A stretch of 10,523 nucleotides of DNA. Source: Gammaproteobacteria bacterium (lineage in GTDB: Bacteria; Pseudomonadota; Gammaproteobacteria; Eutrophobiales; Eutrophobiaceae). The notes under the pieces were generated by a model. It had not been told where the DNA came from. It ran no database searches and saw nothing but the letters and a program-made list of their open reading frames with translations. The position numbers and the translations under genes were made by a program. Location: contig JABHFC010000091.1 of assembly GCA_018676275.1 (NCBI GenBank), forward strand, positions 1 through 10,523, written 5' to 3'. Below, piece by piece: positions 7,180 through 10,523 of this stretch (position 1 is its first letter; each line of letters begins with the position of its first letter).

Positions 7180-7305
7180 ATTGCCTACAGGATGTAGGTA
7201 TGTCTCGGGAGGACAGGAGTCGGTAGAGACGTCTTTCAGAAAATTTGATATTAAAACTAAGGAAAAACTAGCGGTAGAGGTATAGCACATTGTCCTGTAG
7301 GCAAT
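7180..7305. repeat. 126-bp segment bounded by 13-bp perfect inverted repeats
   Basis: ATTGCCTACAGGA (7180-7192) is repeated exactly in inverse orientation as TCCTGTAGGCAAT (7293-7305), 100 bp apart. Next to the left arm, GTCTC/GAGAC (7202-7206 with 7226-7230) can form a small stem. The segment encodes nothing recognisable. The two arms belong to a pair of related palindromic units facing each other, so this may be a MITE-like or REP-doublet element. No target-site duplication is obvious. Confidence 0.6.
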
Positions 7306-7351
7306 CGCCGGTTTTTGCTCCTGCAAAACCGACATACATTACATCCCTGTA
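7293..7351 (-). repeat. REP-like palindromic unit with hairpin
   Basis: On the minus strand this reads ACAGGGATGTA, TATGTC, a hairpin, then ATTGCCTACAGGA. The hairpin (7309-7331) pairs CGGTTTTGC with GCAAAAACCG around an AGGA loop, with one bulged A. The plus strand at 7186-7204 carries the same ACAGG-ATGTA-TATGTC order followed by a GGAG-containing loop. The two units therefore look like divergent copies in opposite orientation. Such units usually occur many times between genes; copy number cannot be seen here. Confidence 0.5.
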
Positions 7352-7354
7352 AAT

Positions 7355-7376
7355 AAAAAAGCGGCCGAAGCCGCCT
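7355..7376 (-). terminator. intrinsic terminator with UUCG tetraloop
   Basis: The minus strand reads GCGGC-TTCG-GCCGC followed by six T. A five-pair G/C stem capped by the very stable UUCG loop and a U tract is a textbook Rho-independent terminator. There is no T run on the plus side, so it acts on minus-strand transcription. The only minus-strand source is the gap 7377-7660, since the next gene upstream points the other way. Confidence 0.85.
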
Positions 7377-7437
7377 AAAATCAATGTTGTTATTATTATT
7401 ATTTCAGTTGAATTAAATGCACATGGCAAATAATTCA
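7355..7437 (-). ncRNA. candidate Hfq-binding small regulatory RNA
   Basis: A predicted transcript of about 83 nt, not recognised as a known family. It would start just before a 5' stem-loop (7410-7436): GAATTA pairs with TAATTC, then a two-by-two T mismatch, then TGC with GCA around a five-base loop. A single-stranded A-rich stretch follows, in which 7386-7403 is four AAT and two AAC triplets. This is an ARN repeat of the kind bound by the distal face of Hfq, as in ChiX-type sRNAs. It ends in the UUCG-capped terminator with six U, suited to the proximal face of Hfq. A good promoter lies at 7444-7471. Targets are unknown. The alternative is chance structure in AT-rich spacer DNA. Confidence 0.5.
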
Positions 7438-7443
7438 GGGCAA

Positions 7444-7471
7444 AGAATAACATTGGATATTGATCTGTCAA
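7444..7471 (-). promoter_or_regulatory. putative promoter of the candidate small RNA
   Basis: On the minus strand a perfect TTGACA -35 (7466-7471) is followed after 16 bp by TATTCT (7444-7449, four of six). The -10 is preceded by TG one base away, making an extended -10 element. It predicts a start near 7437, exactly at the 5' stem-loop that leads to the terminator at 7355. Confidence 0.55.
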
Positions 7472-7660
7472 GTTACTGATTATGAACAGTAGAACTATCA
7501 ATCCAAAAGGCACTCTTAAGAATATAAGCTTGAATTTGGCAAATACGGCACTATTTAACTGACTGATTACATGTATATTATTAAAATTTGATGAGTTGGA
7601 GCTTTTGTAGTTACCCAATTAGCATTACTATTTCCCAACTCTTCCATCTTGGAGATTTCT

Positions 7661-8311
7661 ATGGATACGATCCAGATTATCGCACTAACCATGGGTACCG
7701 CATGGGCCAGCGGTATTAACCTTTACGCAGCTATATTTATGCTGGGTCTTATGGGAACTACGGGTAACGTAGTATTGCCAGAAGAAATGCAAGTAGTCAT
7801 GGATCCATTGGTAATGTCTGTTGCCGGTTTAATGTATTGCATTGAATTTTTTGCTGATAAAACTCCGGGCGTAGACACAGCCTGGGATACCTTACATACC
7901 TTTATTCGTATTCCTGCAGGTTCTATATTGGCCATGGGTGCAGTTGGAGATACAAGTGCGGCCATGGAACTTACCGCTTTCCTGGTGGGAGGTTCCATCG
8001 CAGCAGGTACGCATGCAACCAAAGCAGGCGCACGTGTCATGATCAATACATCACCCGAACCTTTTACTAACTGGACTGCATCCATCTCTGAAGACATCCT
8101 GGTAATAGGCGGAATCTGGACAGCAATAAATCATCCGATTGTTTTTCTTGTGGGACTATTAATATTCTTTTGTGTCATGCTTTGGCTACTGCCAAAACTT
8201 TGGCGGGGTATAAGACAACTTATTAACAGTGTTAGAAATCTGTTTAATCCCAATTCTGCGAACAACGAGGCACAATTAATAGAGCCACCGGAAACCCAGC
8301 CTGATGGCTGA
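7661..8311 (+). CDS. DUF4126 family integral membrane protein
   Basis: Function unknown. The 216-residue protein resembles DUF4126 membrane proteins: an N-terminal ALTMGTAWASGINLYAAIFMLGLMG segment, a central helix around MSVAGLMYCIEFFADKTPGVDTAWDT, a glycine/alanine-rich stretch (LVGGSIAAGTHATKAGARV) and a C-terminal hydrophobic helix (FLVGLLIFFCVMLWLLP). The tail is basic then acidic. About five hydrophobic segments are visible. I chose ATG 7661 because TTGGAG lies six bases upstream. A TTG at 7649 in the same frame would add four residues but is itself part of that ribosome site. The gene overlaps the following thioredoxin-like gene by eight bases (ATGGCTGA), so the two are translationally coupled. 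An inverted repeat in its leader (7593-7641) could affect translation. Confidence 0.85.
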   Translation: MDTIQIIALTMGTAWASGINLYAAIFMLGLMGTTGNVVLPEEMQVVMDPLVMSVAGLMYCIEFFADKTPGVDTAWDTLHTFIRIPAGSILAMGAVGDTSAAMELTAFLVGGSIAAGTHATKAGARVMINTSPEPFTNWTASISEDILVIGGIWTAINHPIVFLVGLLIFFCVMLWLLPKLWRGIRQLINSVRNLFNPNSANNEAQLIEPPETQPDG

Positions 8312-8852
8312 GATTTCCAAGAGTAAATTAACAATAACAAGTATCGTTAGTTTTACACTGATTGTTGCTCTGCTCGGCTGGTTCTGGGTATCTCATTCCG
8401 GACTTCAACAAGCACCTGACGTCGCTCTGCAATTCATAGACGGTCGCAAGTCTGAATTATATAAGCTTACTACAGGACCTTTGTTGGTAACATTTTGGGC
8501 AACTACCTGTGAAACCTGTATCAAAAAAACGCCTGAGCTAAAGGCTCTGTATAAGAAATTAAATCCACGTGGGCTTGAGTTGGTAGCGGTAGCGATGGCC
8601 TATGACCCACCTAACCGGATACTGGCCTTTGCTGAAGATAATGATATTGCTTACCCTATCGCACTGGATTTAGATGGTTCTGTAGCTAAAGCTTTCGACG
8701 ATGTTGCTTTAACCCCTACGACTTTCCTGATATCGGCTGACATGAAAATTGTAACAACTACAATCGGTACGCTGAATATGGATGAACTTGAGAAAGAAAT
8801 CGTTAATTTGCTGGAAAAGCCTTCTTCTGTAGCTCTAAACGAGACTTCTTGA
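8304..8852 (+). CDS. TlpA/ResA-like membrane-anchored thioredoxin
   Basis: Probable periplasmic thiol-disulfide oxidoreductase. The 182-residue protein has an N-terminal membrane anchor at about 9-29 (LTITSIVSFTLIVALLGWFW), then a thioredoxin fold of the AhpC/TSA-redoxin type. The active site is CETC (C69, C72) in FWATTCETCIKKTPEL, and the cis-proline is P138 in LTPTTFLI. TlpA and ResA relatives keep cysteines reduced for cytochrome c or oxidase maturation; which target applies here is not visible. No second periplasmic cysteine pair is present. It starts inside the end of the DUF4126 gene (8-bp overlap) and is followed 55 bp later by hemJ, so it probably belongs to one plus-strand operon with a membrane and heme theme. 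The linkage to heme supply is inference. Confidence 0.9.
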   Translation: MAEISKSKLTITSIVSFTLIVALLGWFWVSHSGLQQAPDVALQFIDGRKSELYKLTTGPLLVTFWATTCETCIKKTPELKALYKKLNPRGLELVAVAMAYDPPNRILAFAEDNDIAYPIALDLDGSVAKAFDDVALTPTTFLISADMKIVTTTIGTLNMDELEKEIVNLLEKPSSVALNETS

Positions 8853-8907
8853 TTGGCATTTTTCTCTCATATATATTCAGACAACTTTTCGCGGTAAAAA
8901 CTGAATA

Positions 8908-9333
8908 ATGCTCTGGATTAAAGCTCTGCATCTTATTTTTATGGTGACCTGGTTCGCTGGTTTGTTCTACCTGCCACGACTGTTTGTCTATCATGCTATG
9001 AGTGATGATCAAATTAGTATTGATCGCTTTAAGATCATGGAAAGAAAACTTTTCTTTGGCATCATGACACCCGGAGCTCTCTTAACCATTGTTTTTGGCT
9101 TTTGGACCATGTTCATTAATGGCTGGGATAGCTACTCGGGGAGCCTCTGGTTACATTTGAAATTAGGCGTGATATTTTTTGTACTTGTCTATCATGGCTA
9201 TTGTGGAAGGCTGATGCTGGATTTCAAACATGACCGAAACCGACATAGTCATGTCTGGTATCGATGGTTTAATGAAGTACCTGTTATCTTTCTTCTCGTA
9301 ATTATCATACTGGCTGTTGTCAGACCTATATAA
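8908..9333 (+). CDS. hemJ: protoporphyrinogen IX oxidase, HemJ type
   Basis: Oxidises protoporphyrinogen IX to protoporphyrin IX, the second-last step of heme synthesis, in the inner membrane. HemJ is the third, unrelated enzyme type besides HemG and HemY. The 141 residues match the family (UPF0093), with four membrane segments at about 5-27, 48-70, 80-100 and 122-139. Family signatures are clear: KALHLIFMVTWFAGLFYLPR (5-24, with H8 and R24), ERKLFFGIMTPGALLT (45-60), WLHLKLGVIFF (81-91), YHGYCGRLM (95-103) and RWFNEVPV (119-126). The Shine-Dalgarno is weak. It lies 55 bp after the thioredoxin-like gene and converges on a rubredoxin gene. The heme precursor gene hemL follows 306 bp downstream. 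Only a weak AT-rich dyad (9339-9361) follows the stop. Confidence 0.93.
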   Translation: MLWIKALHLIFMVTWFAGLFYLPRLFVYHAMSDDQISIDRFKIMERKLFFGIMTPGALLTIVFGFWTMFINGWDSYSGSLWLHLKLGVIFFVLVYHGYCGRLMLDFKHDRNRHSHVWYRWFNEVPVIFLLVIIILAVVRPI

Positions 9334-9383
9334 ATATTGATAAAAATTATTTAGTTTTATCTTCTCTTCATCTGTCTGTACAA

Positions 9384-9548
9384 CTATATCTCAAGCATTT
9401 CAAACTCATCTTTTCGGGCACCACAATCAGGACACGACCAGTTTAGGGGCACATCTTCCCAAAGGGTACCTGGACTTATCCCATCTTCTGGCCAACCCTC
9501 TGATTCATCATAAATATGTCCACATATCACACACATATATTTTTTCAC
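9384..9548 (-). CDS. rubredoxin
   Basis: Small cytoplasmic one-electron carrier with a single iron held by four cysteines. Translating the minus strand from GTG 9548 gives 54 residues with the full rubredoxin pattern: MKKYMCVICGHIYDE at the start, then EGWPEDGISPGTLWEDVP, then NWSCPDCGARKDEFEML. The iron ligands are C6, C9, C39 and C42. The length is typical of bacterial rubredoxins (about 52-55). The GTG start is supported by GGAG eight bases upstream; the only ATG near it (codon 5) would remove conserved residues before the first CxxC. It lies between hemJ, on which it converges, and hemL, from which it diverges by 91 bp. Its partner is not in view. Rubredoxins serve reductases, alkane hydroxylases and oxidative-stress enzymes, and nothing here selects one. 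Confidence 0.95.
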   Translation of the reverse strand: MKKYMCVICGHIYDESEGWPEDGISPGTLWEDVPLNWSCPDCGARKDEFEMLEI

Positions 9549-9639
9549 TCAAATTACTCCGCGTGTTATTTTCTAATGTGTAGAATAGCCCGAACAGAAA
9601 TAAATCCCTAAACCCGATCCTTTACAAGAGGAAATATTA

Positions 9640-10523
9640 GTGAGTAAGCAGCTTTTCGAACAGGCAAAACAATACATACCCGGTGGCGTCAACTCTCCGG
9701 TACGCGCATTTAAATCCGTTGGCGGTGATCCGGTTTTTATTCAGCGTGCACAGGGCGCTTATCTTTATGATAGCGACGGCAAGTCGTATATAGATTATGT
9801 AGGTTCATGGGGACCAATGATCCTCGGTCATGCACATCCTCTGGTTATAGAAAAAATACAAGAGGCGGTGGCTCGGGGATTAAGTTTTGGCGCACCCACG
9901 GAGATTGAGACATTACTGGCGAAAAAGCTGTGTGAATTAATGCCGGCTATAGAAAAGGTCAGGATGGTTAATTCCGGTACCGAAGCTTCCATGAGTGCTA
10001 TAAGACTGGCACGCGGTTACACAGGTCGCGATAAAATTATAAAATTCGAGGGCTGCTATCACGGTCATACGGACTCTCTGTTAGTAAAAGCCGGCTCTGG
10101 AGCGCTGACTCTCGGTGTTCCCACATCTCCGGGGGTTCCTGCAGATCTGGCCAAACATACCATCACCCTGACTTACAATGATCCTCAGCAGGTAAAGGAT
10201 ACTTTTTCGGAAATCGGTAATGATGTTGCAGCTATTATAGTTGAACCCATTGCCGGTAATATGAATTGTGTCCCGGCAACAGCGGAATTTTTGCAAACAT
10301 TACGTTCAGTCTGTGACCAATATAGTAGCGTGTTAATTATCGACGAAGTTATGACAGGTTTTCGTGTCGCGCTTGGCGGTGCTCAATCTATTTACGATAT
10401 AAAACCAGATCTTAGTATTCTCGGCAAAGTCATAGGTGGAGGTATGCCAGTAGGAGCTTTTGGTGGACGGGCGGACATCATGGACCACATCGCGCCCGAT
10501 GGCCCTGTCTATCAGGCCGGAAC
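9640..10523 (+). CDS. hemL: glutamate-1-semialdehyde 2,1-aminomutase (3' end outside window)
   Basis: PLP enzyme of the C5 pathway. It converts glutamate-1-semialdehyde to 5-aminolevulinate, the first committed tetrapyrrole precursor. The visible 294 residues are in frame and intact; full-length proteins are about 425. Motifs seen: IPGGVNSPVRAF (13-24), NSGTEASMSAIRLARGYTGR (111-130), FEGCYHGHTDSLLVKAGSG (136-154), the PLP-ring aspartate D235 in IIDEVMTGFR, and the Schiff-base lysine K263 in LGKVIGGGMPVGAFGGR. The lysine matches K265 of the E. coli enzyme within two positions. The start is GTG at 9640, supported by AAGAGGA eight bases upstream. It lies downstream of hemJ, so early and late heme steps are encoded within about 1.6 kb, although the rubredoxin gene on the other strand separates them. 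Confidence 0.97.
   Translation, partial: MSKQLFEQAKQYIPGGVNSPVRAFKSVGGDPVFIQRAQGAYLYDSDGKSYIDYVGSWGPMILGHAHPLVIEKIQEAVARGLSFGAPTEIETLLAKKLCELMPAIEKVRMVNSGTEASMSAIRLARGYTGRDKIIKFEGCYHGHTDSLLVKAGSGALTLGVPTSPGVPADLAKHTITLTYNDPQQVKDTFSEIGNDVAAIIVEPIAGNMNCVPATAEFLQTLRSVCDQYSSVLIIDEVMTGFRVALGGAQSIYDIKPDLSILGKVIGGGMPVGAFGGRADIMDHIAPDGPVYQAG

Larger units (their letters stand above)
7080..7660. other. long intergenic region between argC and the DUF4126 gene
   Basis: These 581 bases separate two divergent genes and hold no convincing protein gene. From left to right they contain the argC upstream region (7080-7179), a cluster of REP-like inverted repeats (7180-7351), a minus-strand intrinsic terminator (7355-7376) ending a candidate small RNA with its own promoter (to about 7471), and the upstream region of the DUF4126 gene. 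The last includes a loose inverted repeat GAGTTGG/CCAACTC (7593-7599 with 7635-7641) ending just before the ribosome site. I found no plus-strand promoter good enough to report. Two reading frames on the minus strand here run straight through the terminator or the repeats and look accidental. Confidence 0.7.

Noticed and set aside
7123..7335. Minus-strand reading frame of 70 codons upstream of argC
   Set aside because: It consists almost wholly of the repeat cluster and has no recognisable motif or ribosome site.
7268..7618. Minus-strand reading frame of 116 codons with a hydrophobic stretch (VPFGLIVLLFIISNL)
   Set aside because: It runs through the GC-stem terminator and U tract at 7355-7376 and into the palindromic repeats. 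It has no clear ribosome site, and its composition simply reflects AT-rich spacer DNA. The sRNA reading explains the signals better.
9339..9361. GATAAAA/TTTTATC dyad after hemJ as a terminator
   Set aside because: The seven-pair stem contains only one G-C pair, with a nine-base loop and no clean U tract; too weak to call.
1..10523. Defence island, prophage, integron, CRISPR or other novel multi-gene system
   Set aside because: No repeat-spacer array, integrase, transposase, toxin-antitoxin pair or nuclease/ATPase set is encoded. Apart from the intergenic elements reported, every gene is a conserved core family or a known domain of unknown function in a plausible syntenic setting.

Overview
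The window looks like a chromosomal housekeeping stretch from a moderately AT-rich gammaproteobacterium. The evidence is a gammaproteobacterial-type 16S rRNA 5' end and the gene order rrn / tyrS / M23 peptidase (mepM-like) / anmK / erpA / bactofilin / DUF6776-like / argC. From memory, that order closely matches the Pseudomonas aeruginosa PA0662-PA0668 neighbourhood. Start codons are often GTG (the mepM-like gene, anmK, rubredoxin, hemL). I saw no transposase, phage gene, CRISPR array or frameshifted gene.

Layout. 1-402 (minus): the first part of a 16S rRNA, its leader with a boxB hairpin and boxA antitermination motif, and a strong rrn promoter. 455-1654 (minus): tyrS, pointing into the rRNA operon. 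1783-4380 (plus): the murein peptidase and anmK. 4414-7079 (minus): argC, a membrane coiled-coil protein, a bactofilin and erpA in order of transcription, with an IscR type-1-like site just upstream of erpA. 7080-7660: the only long gene-free stretch. It holds REP-like palindromic repeats (7180-7351) and, on the minus strand, a candidate Hfq-dependent small RNA (about 7355-7437). 7661-9333 (plus): a DUF4126 membrane protein, a TlpA-like thioredoxin and hemJ. 9384-9548 (minus): a 54-residue rubredoxin. 9640-10523 (plus): hemL, cut by the window edge.

How they fit together. The left half concerns translation (rRNA, TyrRS), wall remodelling and recycling (M23 peptidase, AnmK, bactofilin scaffold), Fe-S cluster delivery (ErpA) and arginine synthesis (ArgC). 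The right half is tetrapyrrole synthesis (HemL early, HemJ late) beside small redox proteins (rubredoxin, TlpA-like thioredoxin).

Most genes are ordinary. The least ordinary object is the candidate sRNA: a consensus -35 with an extended -10, a 5' stem-loop, six tandem A-A-N triplets, and a UUCG-capped terminator ending in six U, all in about 83 nt. It is a prediction from sequence alone.
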